The notes under the pieces: generated by a model
What the model saw: the letters and a program-made list of their open reading frames with translations, nothing else
What the model was told of the DNA's origin: nothing
The model's database searches: none
Shown: in pieces, positions 8,571 through 16,256 of the stretch
How the letters are laid out: each line of letters opens with the position of its first letter
Position numbering within the stretch: the first letter of the stretch is position 1
Program-made: the position numbers and the translations under genes
Source: Pedobacter metabolipauper
Lineage (GTDB): Bacteria; Bacteroidota; Bacteroidia; Sphingobacteriales; Sphingobacteriaceae
Direction of reading: 5' to 3'
NCBI RefSeq assembly: GCF_004362715.1
Contig: NZ_SNYC01000006.1
Span: 372,001 to 436,000, forward strand
DNA: 64,000 nt

Positions 8571-9666
8571 GATTTACTGATCCATTATTTACTTCAAACA
8601 AAGTTACGGGCACATTAATTTTACTGAATACAGCGAGAACGCGCTCCTTTCCGGTATCTGTGATGAAGATCTGGCCAAAATCCTGATCAGAAACCATCTC
8701 CATCAACTTCCGTACGCGGTTATCGTCCAGCTTATCAAAAATGTCATCCAGTAATAAAAGCGGTTTAAATCCCTTATATTTCTGAAGATAAGCATATTGT
8801 GCCAGTTTCAATGCAATTAAAAAAGATTTCTGCTGTCCCTGCGATCCAAACTTCTTTAAAGGCATCTCTGTAATGGTAAACACAAGATCATCCTTATGAA
8901 TTCCTGTAGTTGTTCTTTCTAAAACCTTATCCTTTTCTATAGATTGCGCCAGCAGGTGTTCAAACGCAGTATCTTTAAGCTGGCTCAGGTATTGCAGGCT
9001 TACCTGTTCATGATCATCTGTAATAAACTGGTAATGCTTATCAAATAGCGGAATAAACTCCAGCATAAACTGCTGTCTTTTTGCAAAGATCTTAATTCCG
9101 GATTGCACCAGCTGTTCATTATAAATTTCTAACAGCATGGGATCATAGCTTCTTGTAACTGCTATTTGTTTCAGTAAGGCATTGCGGTTTAGCAGGTGTT
9201 TATTGTACAAAATAAGTTCGTCCAGGTAATGCGAATCTGTTTGTGAGATCACATTATCCATAAAACGCCTGCGCTCTTCGCTCCCATCCATAATAATGTT
9301 GGTATCATATGGAGAGATCATCACCAGTGGGAACAAGCCAATGTGGCTGGCCAGCTTATCGTATTCTTTTTTATTCCGCTTAAACTGCTTTTTCTGATTT
9401 CTTTTTAAACCGCAGGTAATCTTCTCGTTCTTTTCCTTGCGGTCAAAATCGCCCTGTATTAGAAAAAGATCCTCAGAAGTTTTAATTTGCTGGCTATCTA
9501 TTGGATTAAAATACCCTTTACATAAGCACAGGTAATGAATTGCATCAAGCAAATTCGTTTTCCCGGCCCCATTATTACCTACAAAAGCATTAACTGTTTT
9601 AGAGAAACTAATATTTGCGTCTGTATAGTTTTTAAAATTAAGAAGTGTAATGTTTTTTAACCACAT
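8563..9666 (-). CDS. recF: DNA replication and repair protein RecF
   Basis: A 367-residue SMC-like ATPase that loads RecA at gaps through RecFOR. It starts with the family pattern MWLKNITLLNFKNYTDANIS, has a Walker A GNNGAGKTNLLDAI (about 29-42), an ABC signature GSQGQQKSFLIALKLA (about 274-289) and a Walker B LLLLDDIFDKLDD (about 303-315). Cytosolic. It is the first gene of a recF-dciA unit with a TAACTTTG promoter box 10 bases upstream. Confidence 0.95.
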   Translation of the reverse strand: MWLKNITLLNFKNYTDANISFSKTVNAFVGNNGAGKTNLLDAIHYLCLCKGYFNPIDSQQIKTSEDLFLIQGDFDRKEKNEKITCGLKRNQKKQFKRNKKEYDKLASHIGLFPLVMISPYDTNIIMDGSEERRRFMDNVISQTDSHYLDELILYNKHLLNRNALLKQIAVTRSYDPMLLEIYNEQLVQSGIKIFAKRQQFMLEFIPLFDKHYQFITDDHEQVSLQYLSQLKDTAFEHLLAQSIEKDKVLERTTTGIHKDDLVFTITEMPLKKFGSQGQQKSFLIALKLAQYAYLQKYKGFKPLLLLDDIFDKLDDNRVRKLMEMVSDQDFGQIFITDTGKERVLAVFSKINVPVTLFEVNNGSVNHA

Positions 9667-9676
9667 ATATCTGTTT

Positions 9677-9684
9677 CAAAGTTA
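9677..9684 (-). promoter_or_regulatory. Promoter -7 box TAACTTTG for recF
   Basis: The minus-strand box TAACTTTG is a full TAnnTTTG match, 10 bases upstream of the recF ATG. Confidence 0.6.
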
Positions 9685-9811
9685 CCGTTTACCTTTGTTA
9701 AATCAGATGGCTTTATCCTATTTATTTAACGGCAGGTCCTGATTATAGAAGCTCTGCACGCTTCTATTTAACGGTCAGATCATTAAAGTTTGTTTAAATA
9801 CTAAAAAAGGG

Positions 9812-9841
9812 TTGATACTTTGATGTAAAAATGTATTTTTG
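9812..9841 (+). promoter_or_regulatory. Promoter with -33 TTG and -7 TATTTTTG for the TPR gene
   Basis: TTG at 9812-9814 is separated by 19 bases from TATTTTTG at 9834-9841, close to the Bacteroidota consensus TTTG-N19/20-TAnnTTTG. The ATG lies 24 bases downstream. The promoter overlaps an upstream in-frame TTG codon, which supports the ATG at 9866 as the real start. Confidence 0.7.
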
Positions 9842-9865
9842 CAATCCTTAATTTTTTTAAATAAA

Positions 9866-10534
9866 ATGTCCACAACAGAAAAAGAAATAAATGTACAGGT
9901 AAAGAAGGGTTCTTTTTTACAAGAAAATTCGAAAAGCCTTTTGTTCATTGCAGGTGCTATTGTAGCCCTTATTGGAATTTACTTCTGGTACCAAAATGTG
10001 TACTTAAAAGGCAGGGCAGAAGAAGCTGCAGCTAAAATGTACAAAGCAGAGCAATTTCTTGGTGTAGATTCACTAGCAAATAAAGCAATAAACGGAGAAG
10101 GTGGTTTTCCTGGATTTGAAGCAATTGCAGATGAGTATGCAAATACAAAATCAGCAAACCTTGCTAATCTTTATTTAGGTGGTATCTATTTACGTAAAGG
10201 AGAATACAAAAAAGCAATTGAGTCTTTAGGTAAATATTCTGAAACAGGAAGTGTAGTTGCAGATCCATTGGCTTTAGGTCTTTTAGGTGATGCGTACAGC
10301 GAATTAAAAGACTACAAACAAGCAGCTACTTACTATAAAAAAGCAGCAGATAAAGCAAGCAACAAATTTACATCACCAATGTTCCTAAAAAAATTGGGCT
10401 TGGTAAATGAAACGCTGAAAGATTTTAAGGATGCTGAAGATGCATACACAAAGATCAAAACACAATATCCTGAAAGCCAGGAAGCAACCATGATCGATGA
10501 GTACATTGCCCGTGCAGCTGCGCAAGTAAAGTAA
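9866..10534 (+). CDS. Membrane-anchored tetratricopeptide repeat protein
   Basis: A 222-residue protein. A basic N-terminal segment is followed by one transmembrane helix (LLFIAGAIVALIGIYFWY, about 24-41), then several TPR helices, for example ANLYLGGIYLRKGEYKKAIESL (in two parts) and DAYSELKDYKQAATYYKKAA. The topology is that of YfgM-like proteins, with the repeats in the periplasm. I chose ATG 9866 because the upstream in-frame TTG lies inside the promoter. A clear terminator follows. Function is probably protein-protein contact in envelope biogenesis, which is inference from architecture. Confidence 0.82.
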   Translation: MSTTEKEINVQVKKGSFLQENSKSLLFIAGAIVALIGIYFWYQNVYLKGRAEEAAAKMYKAEQFLGVDSLANKAINGEGGFPGFEAIADEYANTKSANLANLYLGGIYLRKGEYKKAIESLGKYSETGSVVADPLALGLLGDAYSELKDYKQAATYYKKAADKASNKFTSPMFLKKLGLVNETLKDFKDAEDAYTKIKTQYPESQEATMIDEYIARAAAQVK

Positions 10535-10551
10535 TTATTAAAATATATTTT

Positions 10552-10587
10552 AAAAGGGAGATGCCAGCTAGGCACCTCCCTTTTTTT
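10552..10587 (+). terminator. Rho-independent terminator after the TPR gene
   Basis: The stem AAAAGGGAG-A-TGCC pairs with GGCA-C-CTCCCTTTT with a single A/C mismatch, has a 5-base loop AGCTA, and continues into seven T residues. Confidence 0.8.
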
Positions 10588-10765
10588 ATGCAACATACGT
10601 TACGAGATATATAAGAACATAAAATCAGAAGGCACGGTACAGGCACCTGAAACTGCATTGTTAACTTTGGTATTGACACAACTAAAAGGAGTAATCCTAT
10701 TTCCTGAAAGGATCGAAGCCGGAAAAAAATATTTAAAACGTTTAAATAATAAAGCAGCAATTTAA
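10588..10765 (+). pseudogene. Possible decayed or frameshifted small gene
   Basis: ATG at 10588 reads MQHTLRDI and then stops at a TAA. Skipping one base at about 10609 gives an open frame to the TAA at 10763-10765 with protein-like content: a charged segment, a hydrophobic stretch (TALLTLVLTQLKGVILF) and a basic amphipathic end (PERIEAGKKYLKRLNNK). This helix-rich composition and codon use look like real coding sequence. I do not recognise the family. Alternatively it is the tail of a gene cut by a rearrangement, or chance. Confidence 0.35.
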
Positions 10766-11336
10766 TCCTGCCTGGCTTGCATTTAAAAGAATATCAATTG
10801 ACATTCTTTCTTCCATAAAAACTTTATGGATCCTGAAAGGTTAACCGGGTTTTAATTTGAGAATAACCCCTAACCTGACAGCACCTTTTAAGAGCAACTG
10901 TTCGCTAAGCGTCTAATATGGCTTCGGTCAGGCACTAATTATACTCCGTATTTTGTATTGCTTTTGTTTGGGTATTGTATTGCTCTGCTATTGCTTTAGC
11001 AATACAAAACACGTAGAATGGCCATATTTGATACAAATAACATTGATTTCTTTAGTATTTCCTGACCTGCCCCTCATTGGTTCCGGTAGCGGCCCTTTCA
11101 GGCACCACCTTGCAGCGTATCCCTGCCAGCATAAAGGCCCTAAAAAAAGAAACACGGTCAGAAATTAATCCGACACGTGTTTGCCACCCCTGCTCCCCTA
11201 TCTTTAATATTTTTAAATTATGCCCTGCGTCATAATAAGACAAAGATAAAAACTCTTTTCATATTGCGGTAATAAAATACCGCAATAAATGATTTTTTAT
11301 TAACACAAACATCATTTTCATTCGTTAAATTTTATC
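10766..11336. other. Gene-poor intergenic stretch with hairpins
   Basis: No supportable gene. Two structures are visible: an imperfect hairpin at 10838-10876 (AGGTTA..GGGTT pairing with AACCC..TAACCT) and a perfect 8-bp inverted repeat GTATTGCT/AGCAATAC at 10977-10984 and 10998-11005. A minus-strand open frame at 11052-11243 (63 codons) has no start context or family resemblance. I found no FMN riboswitch elements although ribH follows. The segment may be a remnant of lost genes. Confidence 0.5.
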
Positions 11337-11344
11337 TAAGTTTG
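11337..11344 (+). promoter_or_regulatory. Promoter -7 box TAAGTTTG for ribH (leaderless geometry)
   Basis: TAAGTTTG fits TAnnTTTG and is followed by exactly four bases and the ribH ATG, so transcription should begin at or next to the A of the start codon. Confidence 0.65.
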
Positions 11345-11348
11345 CAGC

Positions 11349-11840
11349 ATGGCAACACAATTAAAAAACCTATCTGATTTTTCTCATACCTCAGTACCTG
11401 ATGGTGCTGCTTATAAAATAGCCATTGCCGTAGCAGAATGGAATGCAGAAATTACTGGAAGCCTATATAACGGAGCGCTTGAAACTTTAACTAAACATGG
11501 TGTTGCTGCAGAAAATATTTTATCTATTGCGGTACCCGGAAGTTTTGAACTAACCAGCGCAGCTGATCTGCTGTTACAAAAACACAAAGATCTTGATGCT
11601 GTAATTTGTTTGGGATGTGTGATTCAGGGAGATACTAAACATTTTGATTTTATTTGTGATGCCGTAGCTAACGGAGTTACCCAGGTGAGCATTAAATACA
11701 GCAAACCGGTAATATTTGGCGTATTAACTACAAATGATTTACAGCAGGCAATTGACAGAGCTGGCGGTAAACATGGCAATAAAGGCGACGAAGCGGCAAT
11801 AACAGCATTAAAAATGGCTCATCTTTCTGCAACTATTTAA
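11349..11840 (+). CDS. ribH: 6,7-dimethyl-8-ribityllumazine synthase
   Basis: A 163-residue lumazine synthase, the penultimate enzyme of riboflavin synthesis, which condenses the ribityl pyrimidinedione with 3,4-dihydroxybutanone 4-phosphate. The substrate-binding motifs are present: AEWNAEI near residue 30, VPGSFELTSAA near 62, CLGCVIQGDTKHFDFI with the catalytic histidine near 95, and FGVLTTNDLQQAIDRAGG near 120. Length is normal. It stands alone, not in a rib operon, and is probably expressed from a leaderless message. Confidence 0.96.
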   Translation: MATQLKNLSDFSHTSVPDGAAYKIAIAVAEWNAEITGSLYNGALETLTKHGVAAENILSIAVPGSFELTSAADLLLQKHKDLDAVICLGCVIQGDTKHFDFICDAVANGVTQVSIKYSKPVIFGVLTTNDLQQAIDRAGGKHGNKGDEAAITALKMAHLSATI

Positions 11841-11904
11841 TATTATTTGAATAGTTAATCAAATGTTGTAGATTAGTGCAGAAATATTTCATAATATCAT
11901 ACAG

Positions 11905-12027
11905 ATGAAAAAAGTAGCAATCTTACTGATTGGCGTGTTTTTTGCCATAACTATTCTAGAAGCATGCTCTAGCCGTCTTTGCCCTGCATATAGTTCATAT
12001 CCGGAAGGCAAAAAAAGAAGAGGTTAA
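11905..12027 (+). CDS. Tiny lipoprotein (40 residues)
   Basis: ATG at 11905, TAA at 12025-12027. A lysine-started hydrophobic signal (MKKVAILLIGVFFAITILEA) leads to a lipobox with cysteine at residue 21, followed by SSRLCPAYSSYPEGKKRRG. Short Bacteroidota lipoproteins with a CPAY motif and a basic end are common but uncharacterised. It sits 64 bases after ribH and upstream of ytxJ. Signal and lipobox are clear; function unknown. Confidence 0.75.
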   Translation: MKKVAILLIGVFFAITILEACSSRLCPAYSSYPEGKKRRG

Positions 12028-12071
12028 AGCGCTATAGCGTGAAAACGTTAGCGTTGAGTGCGTTAAAGCGC
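12023..12071 (+). repeat. GC-rich repeat/hairpin cluster upstream of ytxJ
   Basis: GTTAAAGCGC occurs twice (12023-12032 and 12062-12071), the palindrome CGCTATAGCG sits between, and AACG-TTAG-CGTT forms a small hairpin. GCGCT and AGCGC at the two ends can also pair. The block covers the end of the tiny lipoprotein gene and the leader of ytxJ and could act as a processing or attenuation structure. Confidence 0.5.
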
Positions 12072-12099
12072 ATGCTCAATACAATTTAGAAAGATAGTC

Positions 12100-12432
12100 A
12101 TGCAGTGGAAAAACATAACTGATTTAAATCAAATCAGCGACATACAAAACCAAACCGGTTATAGCCTGATTTTTAAACACAGCACCCGTTGCTCTGTAAG
12201 CATGATGGCTAAAAAACGCTTTGAGCTTGATTGGGAAGCAATTCCTGAAAATACGTCCTTGTATTTTTTAGACCTCATCAGCTACCGCGACATCTCTGCC
12301 AAAATAGCCGAAACCTTCCAGGTACACCACGAATCACCTCAGATCTTATTGATCAAGGATGGCGATTGTGTGCTGGATGCTTCTCACAGTGATATCTCTG
12401 CAGAAGAAGTGGCCGAGGTTATCAATAATTAA
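12100..12432 (+). CDS. ytxJ: Bacillithiol-system redox protein YtxJ (monothiol bacilliredoxin-like)
   Basis: A 110-residue thioredoxin-fold protein of the DUF2847/YtxJ family, thought to reduce bacillithiol-protein mixed disulfides. The active-site loop is IFKHSTRCSVSMMAKKRFE with a single cysteine (about residue 31), and the cis-proline region is HHESPQILLIKDG. No signal peptide. The presence of bshA at 24.6 kb supports a bacillithiol role. Its last 11 bases overlap the 3-prime end of the convergent osmC-family gene. Confidence 0.9.
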   Translation: MQWKNITDLNQISDIQNQTGYSLIFKHSTRCSVSMMAKKRFELDWEAIPENTSLYFLDLISYRDISAKIAETFQVHHESPQILLIKDGDCVLDASHSDISAEEVAEVINN

Positions 12433-12826
12433 AAGAAACCGTTTTCTTGATATCCGGATGCAGACTGTAAGCTACCGGACAGGTATTTGCAGACCGCTCA
12501 ATGATTTTCTTGTCTTTATCAGAATATGAATTGGCAGGGAACTGAAAGTTTACCACAATCTCTGAAACTCTTCTTGGGTTTTCTGCCATGATCTTTGTAA
12601 TCTCGCAAGTAGTACCATTTATATTAAAACCATGCTCATTTGCAGCAATGCCTACAATGGTCAGCATGCAATTCCCCAATGAAGTAGCCAAAAGATCGGT
12701 TGGCGAAAAAGCCTCTCCTTTACCCTTATTATCTACCGGAGCATCTGTTATGATCTCATTTCCAGAACGCTCATGTATCGAAGTAGTCCTTAAACCACCG
12801 TTGTATGTAATTTTAGATGTAGCCAT
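12422..12826 (-). CDS. OsmC/Ohr-family peroxide-detoxifying protein
   Basis: A 134-residue OsmC-family protein. The two reactive cysteines are in SLGNCMLTI and SANTCPVAYSL, the pair that reduces organic hydroperoxides or fatty-acid peroxides. The Arg/Glu region that activates the peroxidatic cysteine is represented by HERSGNEIITDAP. An 11-codon upstream extension is possible, but the ATG at 12826 (MATSKITYNGG) gives the usual family N-terminus. Convergent overlap with ytxJ places two thiol-redox genes tail to tail. The subfamily (OsmC, YhfA-like) cannot be settled by eye. Confidence 0.88.
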   Translation of the reverse strand: MATSKITYNGGLRTTSIHERSGNEIITDAPVDNKGKGEAFSPTDLLATSLGNCMLTIVGIAANEHGFNINGTTCEITKIMAENPRRVSEIVVNFQFPANSYSDKDKKIIERSANTCPVAYSLHPDIKKTVSFNY

Positions 12827-12951
12827 TTTATTTATATTTATTATGAGCAAGATTACCAAAATTCTTCATCAAATACAACCAGCTCCGGCACCGTTTAATA
12901 ACATTACATCATTCAAACATTTGATTTTTATAACAATTGAAACCTATTGCT

Positions 12952-12959
12952 TAACTTTG
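12952..12959 (+). promoter_or_regulatory. Promoter -7 box TAACTTTG for lipA (leaderless geometry)
   Basis: TAACTTTG is followed by exactly four bases (CCAT) and the ATG of lipA. Confidence 0.65.
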
Positions 12960-12963
12960 CCAT

Positions 12964-13842
12964 ATGATCGCACTTCCGGTTGTTTCAGAAAACCCAGTAC
13001 AACGTAAACCAGATTGGCTTAGAGTTAAGCTTCCTGTTGGTAAAGAATATGCACAAGTGCGCAGCCTTGTAGATACACATAAGCTCCACACCATTTGTGA
13101 AAGCGGCAATTGTCCCAATATGGGCGAATGCTGGGGTGCTGGTACAGCTACCTTCATGATCCTTGGAAATATATGTACCCGTTCCTGCTCTTTCTGTGCA
13201 GTTGCCACAGGCAGGCCGCTTGCCGTAGATACAGATGAACCCAACCGGGTTGCCAATTCTGTTAAACTGATGCAGGTTAAGCATTGTGTAATCACATCGG
13301 TAGACCGGGATGATCTTAAAGATGGTGGTTCAATCATATGGGCCGAAACCTTACAAGCCATACGCAGAGAAAGTCCGGATACTACACTGGAAACATTAAT
13401 CCCAGACTTTAGAGGAATTTGGGATAACCTGTACCGTGTTCTGGAAGAAAGACCTGAAGTGATGTCCCATAATGTTGAAACCGTTAGACGCCTAACGAAA
13501 CAAGTACGTATACAGGCAAAATATGACCGTAGCCTGGAGTGTCTTAAACGCATCTCTGAGTTTGGACTAAGAACTAAAACAGGTATCATGTTAGGCCTTG
13601 GCGAAACAGAAGACGATGTTTTGGAAGCAATGGACGATCTTGTTGAAAATGGGGTACATATTCTTACATTGGGTCAGTATTTACAACCAACACGCAATCA
13701 CCATCCTGTGGTTGACTGGATCCACCCTGATCAATTCGCTAAATACAAAGAGATTGGATTAGCCAAAGGATTAAAATATGTGGAAAGCGGCCCTTTAGTC
13801 CGTTCTTCATACCACGCAGAAAAGCATCTATTCGACTTTTAG
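12964..13842 (+). CDS. lipA: Lipoyl synthase
   Basis: A 292-residue radical SAM enzyme that inserts two sulfurs into octanoyl-lipoyl domains. The auxiliary [4Fe-4S] cluster motif is [12 protein letters not shown] (about 44-55), the radical SAM motif is CTRSCSFC (about 70-77), and the C-terminal RSSYHAE supplies the serine ligand of the auxiliary cluster. Length is normal. It is followed by the sigma factor gene after 67 bases. Probably translated from a leaderless message, which would also explain the absence of a Shine-Dalgarno sequence. Confidence 0.97.
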   Translation: MIALPVVSENPVQRKPDWLRVKLPVGKEYAQVRSLVDTHKLHTICESGNCPNMGECWGAGTATFMILGNICTRSCSFCAVATGRPLAVDTDEPNRVANSVKLMQVKHCVITSVDRDDLKDGGSIIWAETLQAIRRESPDTTLETLIPDFRGIWDNLYRVLEERPEVMSHNVETVRRLTKQVRIQAKYDRSLECLKRISEFGLRTKTGIMLGLGETEDDVLEAMDDLVENGVHILTLGQYLQPTRNHHPVVDWIHPDQFAKYKEIGLAKGLKYVESGPLVRSSYHAEKHLFDF

Positions 13843-13909
13843 CATCTTAAACAACAAAAAATTGAAATGTACTTTTATCTTGTCCTAGTTTCTGTATATT
13901 AGCGATACA

Positions 13910-14461
13910 TTGGCACCAACAAAGAAAATATCACTACCAGAAGAAGAGCTAGTACGTAAACTTAAAAGTAAGGATACTACTGCTATCGAGGCACTATACA
14001 ACATGTATTCAGCTGCCTTACTTGGAATCATATCACGCATTATTCAGCACGATGAAATTGCTGAAGATCTGCTGCAGGAAACTTTTATAAGGATCTGGAA
14101 CTCTTCAGATAGTTACGACAATTCAAAAGGACGCTTGTTTACCTGGATGATGAACATTGCACGTAACATCTCTATAGACAAATTACGTTCTAAAGACTTT
14201 AGAAATGCAAACAAAAACCAAGGAATAGAAAATAACGTAGATTTCATTGACGCACAAAGGGAGATTACTTTTAATGCTGATACACTCGGTCTAAAGGACA
14301 TGGTAACAGCACTTAAACCAGAATTCAAAATTGTATTAGATATGGTATATTTTAAAGGATATACCCACGTTGAAGCGGCAGAGGAGTTAGAATTACCATT
14401 GGGTACTGTAAAAACACGTATCCGAATGGCGATCATAGAGTTAAGAAAGCATTTTAATTAA
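13910..14461 (+). CDS. ECF-type RNA polymerase sigma factor
   Basis: A 183-residue sigma-70 family protein with region 2 (EALYNMYSAALLGIISRI, AEDLLQETFIRIWN, GRLFTWMMNIARNISIDKLR) and region 4 (FKIVLDMVYFKGYTHVEAAE, LPLGTVKTRIRMAI). No region 3, so it is of the ECF class. The only usable start near the domain is a TTG at 13910, which suggests limited translation. The next gene, an anti-sigma factor, begins with GTG one base after this stop codon, so translation is coupled. This is the usual sigma/anti-sigma arrangement (SigK/RskA type). Confidence 0.9.
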   Translation: MAPTKKISLPEEELVRKLKSKDTTAIEALYNMYSAALLGIISRIIQHDEIAEDLLQETFIRIWNSSDSYDNSKGRLFTWMMNIARNISIDKLRSKDFRNANKNQGIENNVDFIDAQREITFNADTLGLKDMVTALKPEFKIVLDMVYFKGYTHVEAAEELELPLGTVKTRIRMAIIELRKHFN

Positions 14462-14462
14462 A

Positions 14463-15305
14463 GTGGAAGAACCAAGAAATTATATCGAATCGGGCATACT
14501 TGAACAATACGTTCTGGATCAGTTAAGTGATCAGGAAAAAGTAAAGGTCGAAGAGATGGCAGAAAAATTTCCTGAAATAAAACAGGAAATTGCAGATATC
14601 GAGTTCTTCTTAGAAAAATATGCAACCCACCATGCTGTTTCTCCATCAAATAACCTGGAAGATAAAATTCTGGTTAAACTCAGAGAAGCCAACATCACCA
14701 CAAGCCATCTTCCTAAAAAAGAAGCACATATTGTAAAGCTTAACCCAAACGAAGATCAATCAAAGATCAGGAACCTTAGGATTATGCTTGCAGCAAGCAT
14801 TGCGCTACTAATCCCTGCTTGTATTGCGCTTTATTCTGCACACAATGAACTTGGCCTTGCCAAAGATCAGATTGCAAGCTTAAGCCTGGATAAGGAGAAA
14901 TTTACAAGTACAGTAAGTCAGATCACTAAAGATAATTCTTACCTGAACCAGCTTCTTGAAATGAAGCAGGATCCAAATTGGAAAACAGTAAACCTGGCAA
15001 GTACAAAATCTGATGCCCAGTCAAAGATGACTGTTTATTGGCACACCACAGGTAAACAGGTGATGATGGACAATTCTAAAATGTCTTTGCCAGCAAATGA
15101 TTCGACACATCAATACCAGCTTTGGGCACTTGTTAATGGTAAACCCGTTGATTTGGGTGTGTTTGATGTTAAACCTGATACCACTCAGATTTTAATAGCC
15201 ATGAAAGATATTAGTTCTGCCAATGCTTTTGCAGTTTCTCTGGAGAAACGTGGTGGTAATGTTACGCCTACCGGCGATCAAATCTTACTAATGGGTGGCG
15301 TTTAA
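14463..15305 (+). CDS. Membrane anti-sigma factor with RskA-like C-terminal domain
   Basis: A 280-residue partner of the preceding sigma factor. The N-terminal cytoplasmic part (YIESGILEQYVLDQLSDQEK) has the helical pattern that holds the sigma factor, one transmembrane helix lies at about residues 103-122 (IMLAASIALLIPACIALYS), then a coiled-coil stretch, and a periplasmic RskA domain with YQLWALVNGKPVDLGVFD near 220. It has no HxxxCxxC zinc motif. GTG start, one base after the sigma stop codon. Release is expected by regulated proteolysis, as in the family. Confidence 0.9.
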   Translation: MEEPRNYIESGILEQYVLDQLSDQEKVKVEEMAEKFPEIKQEIADIEFFLEKYATHHAVSPSNNLEDKILVKLREANITTSHLPKKEAHIVKLNPNEDQSKIRNLRIMLAASIALLIPACIALYSAHNELGLAKDQIASLSLDKEKFTSTVSQITKDNSYLNQLLEMKQDPNWKTVNLASTKSDAQSKMTVYWHTTGKQVMMDNSKMSLPANDSTHQYQLWALVNGKPVDLGVFDVKPDTTQILIAMKDISSANAFAVSLEKRGGNVTPTGDQILLMGGV

Positions 15306-15310
15306 CGCAA

Positions 15311-16243
15311 TTACCTGTTTAAAATACGTCTTACTGTTTTAGGAATCTGCATGGCTATCTTAGAAGCTGTTACATTAAAGTAGCGTGCTGCAAGCTCGTC
15401 TCCAGCTTTACCATGAAAATAACAAGCCAATACTGCTGCGTCTTTTGAGGTATGGCCCTGAGCTATATATGCGGTTATTAATCCTGTTAGCACATCTCCC
15501 ATTCCACCCTGTGCCATTGCAGGATTACCTGTTGGATTGATGAATACCGATCCTTGTTCATCTATGATAAACGTATACTGGTTTTTTAGTACAATCACGA
15601 TCTGCATTTCCCTGGCCTTTGTAACCGCAGTCTCTAACCTGCTCTCCCAATTTTTATGTTCACCAAACAAGTGATCAAATTCTTTTAAATGTGGGGTTAA
15701 AATACTGTGTGGTAGAATATTTGAAAGCAGATCTGTCCTGCTGGATAAGATATTTAAAGCATCGGCATCCAGGATCAGTGCCCTTTTAGCTTTTAACAGT
15801 TGTTCTAAAATTTTTTCTGCTTGCTTATCTTTACCAATTCCCGGCCCGATGGCAATGGCGTTGTATTTATCTGTTGCATCTTTTTTAATGAGGCCCAGAG
15901 CATCCCGGTCCAGGTACATAACTTCAGGCAATGAAGTATTTAAAGCCGTTAAACCGCTTTCCGGAATGGAAAGCGTAGTTAATCCTGCCCCGCCATACAG
16001 GCATCCCTTTGCAGAAAGTAAAGCCGCCCCCATGGTTTCCGCAGCTCCGGCAACGATAAGTGCATGACCATACGTACCTTTATGAGAAAAATCAGCTCTT
16101 GGTTTTAGTAATTTTAAAATATCGGAGCCTTCAACTAAAGCATATGCAGAAGTATTTTTACCACCGCCTTTATCCATTCCTTTTTCCACCTTCTGCTGCT
16201 TACTTTTGGTATCCGGATCAGGTAGAAAAGAACTTAAATACAT
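15311..16243 (-). CDS. nnrD: ADP/ATP-dependent NAD(P)H-hydrate dehydratase, stand-alone
   Basis: A 310-residue ribokinase-like enzyme that repairs hydrated NAD(P)H. The family signatures are SHKGTYGHALIVAG (about 53-66), KGCLYGGAGLTTLS, a substrate site around AIGPGIGKD and the C-terminal GNPAMAQGGMGDVLTGLI (about 240-257). Most bacterial homologues are fused to an N-terminal NAD(P)HX epimerase of about 210 residues. Here only about 35 unrelated residues precede the domain and the uvrA stop is 13 bases upstream, so no epimerase is encoded. A second ATG at 16177 would remove 22 of those residues. Confidence 0.9.
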   Translation of the reverse strand: MYLSSFLPDPDTKSKQQKVEKGMDKGGGKNTSAYALVEGSDILKLLKPRADFSHKGTYGHALIVAGAAETMGAALLSAKGCLYGGAGLTTLSIPESGLTALNTSLPEVMYLDRDALGLIKKDATDKYNAIAIGPGIGKDKQAEKILEQLLKAKRALILDADALNILSSRTDLLSNILPHSILTPHLKEFDHLFGEHKNWESRLETAVTKAREMQIVIVLKNQYTFIIDEQGSVFINPTGNPAMAQGGMGDVLTGLITAYIAQGHTSKDAAVLACYFHGKAGDELAARYFNVTASKIAMQIPKTVRRILNR

Positions 16244-16256
16244 AGCCGTTAATTAA

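Noticed and set aside
11052-11243. 63-codon minus-strand frame in the gene-poor region
   Set aside because: No promoter box, no start context and no family resemblance.
10766-11348. FMN riboswitch or tRNA upstream of ribH
   Set aside because: I looked for the conserved RFN helices and for a tRNA TpsiC arm and acceptor pairing and found neither; the leaderless promoter also leaves no room for a leader.
12951-13589. 212-codon minus-strand open frame
   Set aside because: Antisense to lipA, whose cluster motifs and length are complete; the frame has no recognisable features.
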